Below are positions 7,482 to 15,488 of a DNA stretch of 41,955 nucleotides, one piece after another. This DNA is from Acidobacteria bacterium 13_1_40CM_65_14. Its GTDB lineage: Bacteria; Acidobacteriota; Vicinamibacteria; Vicinamibacterales; CAVVIG01. The translations under genes and the position numbers were made by a program. The stretch is taken from positions 1-41,955 of the forward strand of contig MNEX01000088.1 in NCBI GenBank assembly GCA_001917905.1, written 5' to 3'. The first letter of the stretch is position 1. Each line of letters opens with the position of its first letter. The notes under the pieces were generated by a model. That model worked only from the letters and a program-made list of their open reading frames with translations. It did no database searches and was not told where the DNA came from.

Positions 7482-7797
7482 CTCTTCGAACCACGACCTG
7501 GATTCGGCGATCGTCAGGTCGACCGTATCGCTCGCGCAATACGGAGGTTACAAGCGATATGTCACGACTGTCTCTAGCGCGCACGCGGGGCATCGAAAAC
7601 GCGGAACTTCTCGGAAACGGCAATGGAGTCTGCATGTGTTCTCTACGGGCTCTGCGATTTCGGCGTTGATCGACGCGGTTTCGCGGAACGAGTTTTCTCA
7701 ACTTGGAGACTGGCTTGGAGTGCGCCGCCCTTGTGTTACGCTCAACCGTGCGCCGAACGATGACGCTCGACAAGCTCATCAGAGCGCACGATGCCCT
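7482..7797. other. Divergent intergenic region
   Basis: A 316-base gap between the small secreted protein (-) and the histidine kinase (+) that should hold promoters for both. No convincing -24/-12 or -35/-10 pair could be picked out. The kinase frame is open upstream through most of this stretch, but the translation there shows no domain and I treat it as non-coding. Confidence 0.5.
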
Positions 7798-8526
7798 ATG
7801 GCGATCTCTCCGAACAACGCATACCCGCAGCTTCTCTCGCTTGCCGTCCACGAATTCCGGACGCCGGCGAGCGTCGTCGGCGGCTATCTCCGAATGCTCC
7901 AGCGCGACGGCGAGACCGCGCTGACCGAGCGACAGCGGAAGATGGTCGACGAAGCGGAGAAATCGTGCGGCCGGCTCGTGGCGCTCATCACCGAAATGAG
8001 CGACATTTCCAAACTCGACGCGGGTCTGATTTCCCTCGCGCGGCAGCCGTTGGACCTTTTCACACTCGTCGGCGAAGTGGCCGAGCTCGTGCAAGAGGCG
8101 AGGGATCGCGAGGTGCGTTTGGAGGTCCGCGGCGAGGCGGCCGGAGCGTCGGTGGCTGGCGACGCGGCCCGGTTGCGAAGCGCGTTCGACGCAGTTTTAC
8201 GGGCAATTTTGCGTGAGAAACCCGGCCCATCGACCGTCATCGCCGAGCGGCGCATCGACGCACGCGGCGGCATCACCTCCGCCGTAGTCGTCATCGCCGA
8301 CGCGGCGAGCGTACAGGCCGCATACGACCGCGCGCCCGGGCCGTTCGATGAGAAGCGCGGCGGCCTCGGACTCGCGCTGCCGCTGGCGCGCCGTGTCATC
8401 GAAGGGCACGGCGGCCGTCTCTGGTCGCCGGCGCCGGCCGAGGGCGCAGCCGACGGCACGGGAAACAGCGACGCGCTGTCGCGCGGCTCGGCTATCGTGT
8501 CGGTTCCGCTCGTCGGGTCTCAATAA
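7798..8526 (+). CDS. Minimal cytoplasmic histidine kinase with degenerate ATPase domain
   Basis: A 242-residue HisKA protein. The H-box is LAVHEFRTPASVVGGY with His18 as phosphoacceptor, so there is no sensory or membrane domain from this start. A dimerisation helix pair follows to about residue 85. The C-terminal half has the G2-like GGLGLALPLARRVIEGHGG, but the N-box position reads RLRSAFDAVLRAILREK and lacks the catalytic Asn. ATP binding or kinase activity is therefore in doubt. It may act as a phosphatase or need another kinase. ATG at 7798 is the only good start; the frame continues upstream without a recognisable domain. A sigma-54 response regulator follows 6 bases downstream and is the likely partner. 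Confidence 0.8.
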   Translation: MAISPNNAYPQLLSLAVHEFRTPASVVGGYLRMLQRDGETALTERQRKMVDEAEKSCGRLVALITEMSDISKLDAGLISLARQPLDLFTLVGEVAELVQEARDREVRLEVRGEAAGASVAGDAARLRSAFDAVLRAILREKPGPSTVIAERRIDARGGITSAVVVIADAASVQAAYDRAPGPFDEKRGGLGLALPLARRVIEGHGGRLWSPAPAEGAADGTGNSDALSRGSAIVSVPLVGSQ

Positions 8527-8532
8527 CCCGCG

Positions 8533-10095
8533 ATGGATGGGCCTCAATGGCCCGTTGTGGAGTTGCCGTCGTTGAGGAAACCTTACGTCACCGTCGTTGA
8601 TGACGATTCCGCGTTCGCGAACTATCTGCGCACGTTCCTCTCGCTGCGCGGGTACGAGACACGGTCCTACTCGCGCGGCGACGAGATGCTCGCGGCCGTC
8701 AAGCAAGGCGATCCGCCCGACATCGTGCTGCTCGACGTGATGATGCCCGGCATGAACGGCCTCGAGACGCTGCGCGCGCTGAAGGCGGCGAAGCCGGATC
8801 TCCAGGTCATCATGCTCTCGGGCCGCGAGCATGCGTCGACGATCGTCGAAGCCGTCCGCCTCGGCGCCGCCGACTACGTCGTCAAGCCCGACGATCCGGA
8901 AGGCCTGGGCGAGATCGCGCTCGACGCGGCCATCAAGAGCGCGATCGAGAAAACGCGGCTCGTCTCCGAGATCACCGAGCTGCGCCGCCAGTTGAGCGAC
9001 GATCAGGATCGCGCCTTTCTGTTCTGGGGCGACAGTCCCGACATGAGGTCGATCGCGCAGGTCGTCGAGCAGGTGTCCGACAGCGACGTCACCGTGCTGA
9101 TTCGCGGCGAGAGCGGCGTCGGCAAAGAGCTCGTGGCCCGCGCCATCCATACGCGCTCGCCGCGCAAGGATCGGCCGTTCGTGAAGGTGAACTGCGCCGC
9201 GCTGCCGGCCGAGCTCCTCGAGAGCGAGTTGTTCGGCCACGAGAAGGGCGCGTTCACCGGCGCGGCCACCACGCGCGTCGGCAAGTTCGAGCAGGCCGAC
9301 ACCGGCACGATCTTCCTGGACGAGATCGGCGAGATGAAGGGCGCGCTGCAGGCCAAGCTGCTGCACGTCCTGCAGGACGCGCAGTTCACGAAGCTGGGCA
9401 GCAACAAGCCGATCAACGTCGACGTGCGCATTGTCGCCGCCACGAACCGCGATCTCGAGCTGATGTTGCAGCGCGGCGAGTTCCGCGAAGATCTGTATTA
9501 CCGGCTGAAAGTGATCGAAGTGACCGTGCCGCCGCTCCGCGAGCGCCGCAGCGAGATTCCGCATCTCACCGACTTCTTCATGCACCGTTACGCGCGGCGC
9601 TACAACCGGGCGTCGCGCGAGCTCTCGCCCAACCTCGCGCAACTCTTCCAGTCGTACGACTGGCCCGGCAACATTCGCGAGCTCGAGAACATGATCAAGC
9701 GGATCGTCGTGCTGCAGGACGAGCAGCTCGTGGTCCGCGAGATGACGCGCGCCGGCCGCCCCGTCGCGGCGTTCGCCGGAGCCGGAGCCGGCATCGGCGC
9801 CGTCGCGCGTCCCGTCGGCAACGTCGTCGCCGAGGAGGCCGAGGAAGCCGAGAGCGACACCGGCGATCTGGCCGAGGCGGTCGAAGAAGACGATGTGCCG
9901 CAGGAAGCGGCCACGCCTCCCGGATCGCGACTCGCCGACGTGGCGAAAGCCGCCGCGCTCAAAGCCGAACGGGCGATCATCGAGGACACGCTGCGCCAGG
10001 TGCACTGGAATCGCCGTCGAGCGGCGGAGCAGCTCGGCGTCAGCTACAAGACCCTCCTCAACAAAATCAAAGAGTGCGGCATCAGCCGAAAGTAG
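8533..10095 (+). CDS. Sigma-54-dependent response regulator (NtrC/PrsR-like), first copy
   Basis: A 520-residue activator with three domains. The receiver (about 17-135) has the acidic pair DDD and phosphoacceptor Asp68 in LLDVMMPG. The AAA+ domain (about 165-400) has Walker A GESGVGKE at 192-199, the sigma-54 contact loop GAFTGA at 239-244, Walker B IFLDEIGE and arginine finger region FREDLYYRL. The Fis-type helix-turn-helix (about 478-518) reads NRRRAAEQLGVSYKTLLNKI. A Glu/Ala-rich linker of about 70 residues separates the last two. It should bind enhancer sites and remodel sigma-54 polymerase when phosphorylated. It follows the histidine kinase by 6 bases. Domain pattern and neighbours fit the regulators of exosortase/exopolysaccharide loci. 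A hairpin repeat abuts the stop codon. Confidence 0.93.
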   Translation: MDGPQWPVVELPSLRKPYVTVVDDDSAFANYLRTFLSLRGYETRSYSRGDEMLAAVKQGDPPDIVLLDVMMPGMNGLETLRALKAAKPDLQVIMLSGREHASTIVEAVRLGAADYVVKPDDPEGLGEIALDAAIKSAIEKTRLVSEITELRRQLSDDQDRAFLFWGDSPDMRSIAQVVEQVSDSDVTVLIRGESGVGKELVARAIHTRSPRKDRPFVKVNCAALPAELLESELFGHEKGAFTGAATTRVGKFEQADTGTIFLDEIGEMKGALQAKLLHVLQDAQFTKLGSNKPINVDVRIVAATNRDLELMLQRGEFREDLYYRLKVIEVTVPPLRERRSEIPHLTDFFMHRYARRYNRASRELSPNLAQLFQSYDWPGNIRELENMIKRIVVLQDEQLVVREMTRAGRPVAAFAGAGAGIGAVARPVGNVVAEEAEEAESDTGDLAEAVEEDDVPQEAATPPGSRLADVAKAAALKAERAIIEDTLRQVHWNRRRAAEQLGVSYKTLLNKIKECGISRK

Positions 10096-10117
10096 AGTCC
10101 GGCTGAAGCCGGACTCT
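10094..10117. repeat. REP-like hairpin AGAGTCCGGC-TGAA-GCCGGACTCT
   Basis: A perfect 10-bp stem with a TGAA loop that shares its first bases with the TAG stop of the first response regulator. It has the same core as the palindromes at 1913, 2943 and 2980. It could end or protect the upstream transcript before the sigma-54 promoter of the next gene. Confidence 0.8.
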
Positions 10118-10304
10118 ACATTTGGTCGGTAAGAATTGGTCGGGACCGTAAAGACCCGCCGCTGTTCCATTCTGAGAACTTTCCTTCCGCGCGTCGCCGA
10201 AATTTCCTCCCGCTGACCGCGCCTTCGGCCGGAAAAACGTTCGGTTTTCGCCAACAACGCTAACTTTTTTCACCTCTGGCACCTGCATTGCTCAACAGGT
10301 CCGC
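10096..10304. other. Regulatory intergenic region before second response regulator
   Basis: A 209-base gap. From left to right it holds the REP-like hairpin, a direct repeat TTGGTCGG at 10122-10129 and 10136-10143 (possible activator site, about 150 bases upstream of the promoter), an A/T-richer inverted stretch near 10230-10250 (GAAAA...TTTTC), and the -24/-12 promoter at 10277. No gene is seen. Confidence 0.55.
10277..10292 (+). promoter_or_regulatory. Sigma-54 (-24/-12) promoter, TGGCACCTGCATTGCT
   Basis: Matches the consensus TGGCAC-N5-TTGCT exactly, with GG and GC separated by 10 bases. The following CAAC is also shared with the promoter at 40099. The predicted transcription start is near 10303, immediately before the GTG/ATG of the second response regulator, so either that mRNA is leaderless or translation begins at the internal ATG at 10356. 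Confidence 0.85.
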
Positions 10305-10307
10305 GTG

Positions 10308-11888
10308 ATGAGTACGACTCAGCAGCATGATGCGCCCGGCGCGAACGGATCCCCCATGAACGGCAGACCCCAGATCATGGTCGTCGACGACGACCTGTCG
10401 ATGTGCAATTTCCTCCGATCGTTTCTCGTGGACCGCGGCTATGCGGCGATCACGCTCGACAGCGCGGAAGAGGCGGTGAAGCGCTACCACGCGGAGCGGC
10501 CCGCGGCCGTCATCCTCGACGTCGTGATGCCGGGCAACATGGATGGGCTGGCGGCGCTCGAGGCGCTCAAGAAAATCGATCGCGACGTGCCGGTCATCGT
10601 GCTCTCCGGCAAGGGCGGCACGAACACGGTCGTGCAGGCGATGAAACTCGGCGCGACCGACTTCGTCAGCAAGCCGTTCGACGAAACGGACCTCGAAGTG
10701 CCACTCGCCAACGCGCTCAAGCAGCGGCAGCTCACGCGCGAAGTGGCGACGCTGCGCGAACAACTGCAGTCGCAGAGCAAATACAACATGCTCTTCGGCA
10801 ACAGCGAGCGGATGGCCGAAGTCCAGGACCTCATCGACCGTGTCGCCGACACCGACGTCACGGTCCTGATTCGCGGTGAAAGCGGGACGGGCAAGGAACT
10901 TGTCGCGCGAGCGCTCTCCGCCTCCTCGCTCCGGCGCGACAAGCGGTTCGTGAAGGTGAACTGCGCCGCACTGCCGACCGAACTGCTGGAATCGGAACTG
11001 TTCGGATTCGAGCGCGGCGCGTTCACCGGCGCGATTCAGCACAAGCCGGGGAAGTTCGAGTTCGCCAACCACGGCACGATGTTCCTCGACGAGATCGGCG
11101 ACATGAGCTCTCCCCTGCAGGCCAAGCTGCTGCAGGTGCTGCAGGACGGCGAGTTCGCGCGGCTCGGTGGAAAGCACGACGTGAAGGTCGACGTCCGCGT
11201 CATCGCGGCGACCAACCGCGATCTCGAGCACATGGTCGCGCACGCGCAGTTCCGCGAAGATCTCTTCTTCCGTCTGAACGTCGTCTGCATCAACCTGCCG
11301 CCGCTGCGCGATCGCCGCGAGGAAGTCCCGATTCTGACCGAGTACTTCTTGAAGAAGTACTCCGTTCAATACAACAAGCCGTGCTCGGAGATCTCGCAGG
11401 ACACGATGCGGCTGTTCATGGACTACGACTGGCCGGGCAATGTGCGCGAGCTCGAAAACCTGATCAAGCGCGCCGTCGTCCTCTGCAGCGAAGCGCCGAT
11501 TCGCAAGGAAATCAGCCACGGCATCGCGATGGCCGCGCATCGCGTGCAAGCTGGCAGTCAACCGCCGGCGGTCAACAGTCAACAGGCGACCATCGCCGGT
11601 CATCGGTCCGGCGGGCGCGCCAACGGATCGGCCGTTTCGGCCGTCGCCGTCGCGCCGCCGCCCGCGCTGCCGACGCCGGCCGAAATCGCGAACGCGGCCG
11701 CCGACGCCGGCAACTACTCGCTCAAGGACATTTCCCGGGAAGCCGCCCGCCAGGCCGAGCGCGAGCTGATCTTCAAGATGCTTCAGCAGACGCGTTGGAA
11801 CCGCAAGGAGACCGCTGAGATTCTCGGCATCAGCTACAAGGCTCTCCTCTACAAGATCAAAGAAAACGGTCTGGACAAGGCTTCATAA
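10308..11888 (+). CDS. Sigma-54-dependent response regulator (NtrC/PrsR-like), second copy
   Basis: A 526-residue activator with the same plan as its upstream neighbour. The receiver has phosphoacceptor Asp71 (ILDVVMPG). The AAA+ domain has Walker A GESGTGKE, GAFTGA at about 237-242, and FLDEIGD. A Fis-type helix-turn-helix sits at the end (NRKETAEILGISYKALLYKI). Its own gene has a sigma-54 promoter ending a few bases before the start, so it may be activated by itself or by the first regulator. ATG 10308 is listed, with GTG at 10305 and ATG at 10356 as alternatives; the promoter position favours 10356. The linker at 11555-11600 contains what looks like an in-frame dispersed repeat. The two copies are paralogues, probably from tandem duplication, but their linkers differ fully. 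Confidence 0.92.
   Translation: MSTTQQHDAPGANGSPMNGRPQIMVVDDDLSMCNFLRSFLVDRGYAAITLDSAEEAVKRYHAERPAAVILDVVMPGNMDGLAALEALKKIDRDVPVIVLSGKGGTNTVVQAMKLGATDFVSKPFDETDLEVPLANALKQRQLTREVATLREQLQSQSKYNMLFGNSERMAEVQDLIDRVADTDVTVLIRGESGTGKELVARALSASSLRRDKRFVKVNCAALPTELLESELFGFERGAFTGAIQHKPGKFEFANHGTMFLDEIGDMSSPLQAKLLQVLQDGEFARLGGKHDVKVDVRVIAATNRDLEHMVAHAQFREDLFFRLNVVCINLPPLRDRREEVPILTEYFLKKYSVQYNKPCSEISQDTMRLFMDYDWPGNVRELENLIKRAVVLCSEAPIRKEISHGIAMAAHRVQAGSQPPAVNSQQATIAGHRSGGRANGSAVSAVAVAPPPALPTPAEIANAAADAGNYSLKDISREAARQAERELIFKMLQQTRWNRKETAEILGISYKALLYKIKENGLDKAS
11555..11600. repeat. 'agtcaac' repeat translated inside a response-regulator linker
   Basis: The stretch GGCAGTCAACCGCC, GGCGGTCAACAGTCAACAGG has three GTCAAC units and resembles a short dispersed intergenic repeat. 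Here it is in frame between the AAA+ and DNA-binding domains, in a region that tolerates length change. Its identity as a repeat element is inferred from pattern only. Confidence 0.45.
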
Positions 11889-11890
11889 CC

Positions 11891-12373
11891 ATGACGAGCA
11901 GTTCTTTCTACGAAGAGGGCTCAAAGCTCTTGACGCCCGGCGCGTTCGAGTTCGTTCTGGACTCCGAGCTCAAGCGCGCGGTGCGGTCCCAGAACTATCT
12001 CACGCTCGTGACCGTGGAAGCGGCGCGGGAGTGGGACGGCGTGCTGGTGACCGCCGACGACGGGACGGTCCACGAGGTGGCCGAGATCATCGGCAAGGAG
12101 GTCCGCGACACGGATCTCATCGGCCACACCGACAAGGGCACCCTCGCCGTGGTGCTGCTCGACGCCGACTACGAGCACTCGACGCGGGTGATCGATCGTC
12201 TGGTCTCGCGCATCGAGAACTACGAGTTCCCCACGCAGATGCGCATCGCGGTCGGGGCGGCCTGCTATCCCACGCACGCCGTCGACGCCGACTCGTTGAA
12301 GCAGGAGGCGCTGTCACACCCGATCGTCAACTCGCGGGTCGGTGTGTCGGACAAGACCTCTTCGCGGCATTAG
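11891..12373 (+). CDS. Degenerate GGDEF-domain protein with intact RxxD site
   Basis: A 160-residue soluble protein that aligns by eye to most of a GGDEF domain: IGKEVRDTDLIGHT, then the active-site loop, TLAVVLLDADYE, and the closing IAVGAACYPTHAVDADSL. The signature five residues are DKGTL (81-85) instead of GGDEF, so cyclase activity is not expected. The product-binding I-site RxxD is present as RDTD (72-75), with exactly the normal five-residue spacing to the signature. That combination is known in c-di-GMP receptors such as PelD and PopA. It starts 2 bases after the response regulator stop and sits just before the polysaccharide genes, so a role as c-di-GMP sensor for the locus is a reasonable inference. 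Confidence 0.7.
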   Translation: MTSSSFYEEGSKLLTPGAFEFVLDSELKRAVRSQNYLTLVTVEAAREWDGVLVTADDGTVHEVAEIIGKEVRDTDLIGHTDKGTLAVVLLDADYEHSTRVIDRLVSRIENYEFPTQMRIAVGAACYPTHAVDADSLKQEALSHPIVNSRVGVSDKTSSRH

Positions 12374-12381
12374 GCGGCCTC

Positions 12382-13632
12382 ATGCCCGGTGCCGCCCCGG
12401 TGCGCGTGGAGTGGCGGCGCACGGTGCCGGACATCGACGACGTCGCCCCCGAGTGGAGGGAGCTCGAGACAGTCGTCCGGGCGCGCACCGTCTTCTCGAC
12501 CTTCGACTATCTGGCCACGTGGTACCGGCACTACGCGGGCGCCGACGGTGGCCAGCCCCTGATCGGAGTCGCCCGGCGCGGCACGCGGCTGGTCGGGATC
12601 GCGCCGCTGGTCGTGCGTCCCGCACGGCTGGCGCGCGTGCCGATTACGCGGATCAACTTCGCCGTCCACGACGCTCACGCGGGAGAATTCCTGGCGCAGG
12701 ACGACGATCCGACGATCGTGTCGGCGTTCATCGACTCCCTCGTCCGCACCGTCCGGTTCGACGTCATCTGCCTGAACGGATTCGATCCGACGTCGGATCC
12801 GTTCCGCGCGCTGCAGCAGGCCGGATGCGACCACCGCCTCGCCTTCGAATCGGCCCCTCAGTTCCATGCGCTCGCCGATCTGCGCAACGGCTACGACGGC
12901 TACTGCCGCGCGATGAGCCGCAACTTCCGGCGCAGCGTCAAGCGCCAGGCCAAGCGGGTTGCTGCTGCCGGCCACCCGATCGTGGACGGTGTGTTTCTCG
13001 AGGAGCGGCTCGATCAGTACGAGGACGCGATCGGCCGCTTCATCGCGATTACCGAGGCGAGCTACAAGCTGAAGGGTCAGCGTCTCGCCGCGTGCCACAG
13101 AAACTTTTTGTCGGAGCTCGTGCGCCGGTTCGCGCCGCGCGGCATGGTGGCCTCGCCAATCCTCTCCATCGATGGCTGCGATGCCGCGTTTCTCGTCGGC
13201 CTGGTGGAGCGGGGCTGCTTCTACGACGTCTCTCTCGCTTATGCGGACAGGTTCGCGAACCTGTCGCCGGGCACGCATCTCATGCAGAAAGCGCTGCAGC
13301 AGCTTGCCCGAGCTGGCGTGCACACGATGATGTCGCACGGCGCACACGAGTACAAGCGACGGTGGTCGACGGCCTTTGTCTCGACCGTGCAGGTGCTGCT
13401 GTTCGCCAGAACCATCCGCGCGACGGCGAGCCGCTTCATCCGTTCGTCGCTCGGTCGTGTGGTCCGACATCTCAACCGACCGCGTGGCGACACGCACGCT
13501 GGAAGGAACCACACCACTTCTTCACCTTGTTGGCACCCAGCGCAACGGGCTGCGCATCGAATAGGAAACGCCGGTGCCAATAAGGGAAATCGAGCAACAC
13601 ACCCTTCCACTGCAGGCAGAACATTTCTGTGA
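12382..13632 (+). CDS. FemAB/BioF2-like GNAT acyltransferase (first of three)
   Basis: A 416-residue protein of the double-GNAT 'BioF2-like' acetyltransferase family common in exosortase and capsule loci. Family features are STFDYLATWYRHYAG at the N-terminus, GIAPLVVRPARL, SRNFRRSVKRQAKRV in the middle and YADRFANLSPGTHLMQKAL near the end. Likely function is N-acylation of an amino sugar or a lipid-linked precursor in the cytoplasm. ATG 12382 has AGGCGG about five bases upstream. The last 60 or so residues are Arg/His/Thr-rich and look unlike the family, possibly a read-on past an older end. It begins 8 bases after the degenerate GGDEF gene and is the first structural gene of the polysaccharide operon. 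Confidence 0.8.
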   Translation: MPGAAPVRVEWRRTVPDIDDVAPEWRELETVVRARTVFSTFDYLATWYRHYAGADGGQPLIGVARRGTRLVGIAPLVVRPARLARVPITRINFAVHDAHAGEFLAQDDDPTIVSAFIDSLVRTVRFDVICLNGFDPTSDPFRALQQAGCDHRLAFESAPQFHALADLRNGYDGYCRAMSRNFRRSVKRQAKRVAAAGHPIVDGVFLEERLDQYEDAIGRFIAITEASYKLKGQRLAACHRNFLSELVRRFAPRGMVASPILSIDGCDAAFLVGLVERGCFYDVSLAYADRFANLSPGTHLMQKALQQLARAGVHTMMSHGAHEYKRRWSTAFVSTVQVLLFARTIRATASRFIRSSLGRVVRHLNRPRGDTHAGRNHTTSSPCWHPAQRAAHRIGNAGANKGNRATHPSTAGRTFL

Positions 13633-13644
13633 ACGGTTATTGCA

Positions 13645-14304
13645 GTGGCACCGAACCACGTGGCTGATGCGTATCGCAGCGGCCACTCGGCGGCGATGGA
13701 CGATGCGGCGAGTGAACAGAACGGATCACGCACCGAAGGGGGCGAAGCCTTGCCGGAGACGAGCGGCGACACCATCCAGTCAGCGACGGCGGCGTGGTAC
13801 GCCATCTGGACGCGCAGCAACTGCGAGCATCTCGTCGCGCAGCAACTCGCGGCCAAAGGGTTTTCGCCGTTCCTGCCGGAGATCCACACGCGATCGATCC
13901 GCCGCGGGAAGGCCGCGCTCGTTCGCGCGCCGATGTTCCCCGGCTACCTGTTCGTCCGTCAGGCGATGGACAAGCGCTGCTACGTGGACATGCTCGGAGT
14001 TCGCGGCGTCGTGCGGATCCTCGAAGACGGCTGGACGCGACTGACCCCGGTGCCCGATGCCGACGTGACCGCGATTCAGCGCATCGTCGAGGCCGACGTC
14101 CCGGCGTTCGGCTATCCACATCTTTCCGGAGGCGAGCGCGTGACGATCGTCGAGGGACCGCTCGCGGGACTCGAAGGCGTCTTCGTGCAGAACAAGACCA
14201 ACCGGGGATCCTTCGTGATCTCGATTGACCTGCTTGGGCGAAGTGTTGCGGTGGAACTCGACCGCGCGGCGGTCGTCCCCATTTCTTCCCACAGAGCAGC
14301 GTGA
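13645..14304 (+). CDS. NusG-family antiterminator (RfaH/UpxY-like)
   Basis: A 219-residue protein with an NGN domain (about 49-145: AWYAIWTRSNCEHLVAQQL, FPGYLFVRQ) and a C-terminal KOW domain (GERVTIVEGPLAGLEGVF from residue 163). Specialised NusG paralogues of this kind ride on RNA polymerase and let it read through long surface-polysaccharide operons. The position, directly ahead of about 19 kb of co-directional polysaccharide genes, fits that role exactly. The first 48 residues are extra and disordered-looking. GTG 13645 is listed; ATG 13696 is an equally good start and would shorten this tail by 17 residues. The next gene overlaps its stop (GTGA at 14301). Confidence 0.88.
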   Translation: MAPNHVADAYRSGHSAAMDDAASEQNGSRTEGGEALPETSGDTIQSATAAWYAIWTRSNCEHLVAQQLAAKGFSPFLPEIHTRSIRRGKAALVRAPMFPGYLFVRQAMDKRCYVDMLGVRGVVRILEDGWTRLTPVPDADVTAIQRIVEADVPAFGYPHLSGGERVTIVEGPLAGLEGVFVQNKTNRGSFVISIDLLGRSVAVELDRAAVVPISSHRAA

Positions 14305-15488
14305 GCATACGTATGCGTCACATCTTCCTCGTCGTTCTTGCGGTCGAACTGATTGCGGCGCCGCCCGCCCGGGCCCAGCAGACCAGCGCGACCTTCGTCC
14401 CGTCGCTGTCGGTTGGAACGGTCTACGACGACAACCTGTTTGCCAAAGCCAATGGCGATGCCGGCACGATCAACCTGCTGCGTCCCTCGCTCGAGGGCAT
14501 GTACGAGTCGCCCACGCTGTCGATCCAGAGTCTGTTCTCGTTCGACATGCAGCGCTCCAATCACTCCGCGCTGACGACGCTCGACGCACGGCGTCACGGC
14601 GACTTCGACATCCACCAGCGAGCCACGCCACAGACCACGCTCGGGCTCGGTCTTCGATACGACCGAACCGAGACGCCGGGCGAGTTGAATTTGGACACGG
14701 GCATTCTCGGCGAACGACGGATCGCCGAGCGCTGGGAAATCGTGCCGTCGATCGCCTATCGCGTCAGACCGCGGACGACGATCAATGCGAGCTACAACGG
14801 CACGACCGAGACGCTCATCGACGACATCCGCGGCACGCTCCACGTCGGCCGCGCCGGCGTCACGCGCCAGGTCTCGACGCTCGACGAGATCACGGTCGGC
14901 TATCTCGGCCGGCAGTTCGTCGACGCGCTCGAGACGCACACGTCGAACGCCGTGCTCGTGGGATGGACGCGCGAGCTCGCCTACGCCACGCGCCTCACGC
15001 TGCAGGCAGGACCGCGGCAGTCATCGGACAAGGGACTCGCGGCGGAGATGCTCGCGGGCTTCACACGGACCATGGCTCGCCTGCGACTGGCGGCGGACTA
15101 CTGGCACGGCGAAACGATCATCCTCGGGATTCACGGTCCGGTCGCGGTCGACACGGCGACGGCTCGGCTCGTGTGGCCCACGACGCCACGAACCGAGATC
15201 GGACTGCACACCGGCATCACCAACAGCACCACGCTCGAGGATCACAACGTCCGCGTCTATCGCGCGATCCTCCTCGGCGCGTGGACGCCGCACGGCGGGC
15301 CGTACACCGTGTCGGGATCCTACGGAACCGAGCTTCAGCAGGGTCTCATCCGGCGCTCGGTGTTCATCGACGACCAGGTGATGCGCCAGACGTTTCGCGT
15401 GACCTTGACGATCGCGCCTCGATGGAGTCGCACATTCCGGCCCACTGGTGAGCCACCCGTGGTCCGCCGTCCTGGAGTTGCCCAATGA
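14301..15488 (+). CDS. Outer-membrane beta-barrel protein of the polysaccharide locus
   Basis: A 395-residue exported protein. The signal peptide ends near residue 26 (ARAQQ). The rest is made of alternating short amphipathic strands (for example ETHTSNAVLVGWTRELAYATRLTLQAGPRQ) typical of a 16-20 strand barrel. Strands often begin or end in Thr/Tyr/Arg, as in the outer-membrane proteins that accompany PEP-CTERM/EPS loci. It probably helps the Wza-like protein pass the polymer across the outer membrane. GTG 14301 overlaps the antiterminator stop; ATG 14313 is an alternative and would trim four residues. The stop overlaps the export gene ATG (15485). No assignment to a named porin could be made. 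Confidence 0.75.
   Translation: MSIRMRHIFLVVLAVELIAAPPARAQQTSATFVPSLSVGTVYDDNLFAKANGDAGTINLLRPSLEGMYESPTLSIQSLFSFDMQRSNHSALTTLDARRHGDFDIHQRATPQTTLGLGLRYDRTETPGELNLDTGILGERRIAERWEIVPSIAYRVRPRTTINASYNGTTETLIDDIRGTLHVGRAGVTRQVSTLDEITVGYLGRQFVDALETHTSNAVLVGWTRELAYATRLTLQAGPRQSSDKGLAAEMLAGFTRTMARLRLAADYWHGETIILGIHGPVAVDTATARLVWPTTPRTEIGLHTGITNSTTLEDHNVRVYRAILLGAWTPHGGPYTVSGSYGTELQQGLIRRSVFIDDQVMRQTFRVTLTIAPRWSRTFRPTGEPPVVRRPGVAQ

Noticed and set aside
8197-10257. A 686-codon open frame on the minus strand, and similar long minus frames at 10260-11603 and 12370-13512
   Set aside because: They are antisense to well-supported regulators and an acyltransferase, have Arg/His/Asp-rich translations without domains, and arise from GC-biased codons.
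14235-14250. Possible sigma-54 promoter TGGGCGAAGTGTTGCG before the outer-membrane barrel gene
   Set aside because: Only the GG/GC core and TTGC match, it lies inside the antiterminator gene, and several such weak matches are expected by chance in 42 kb.
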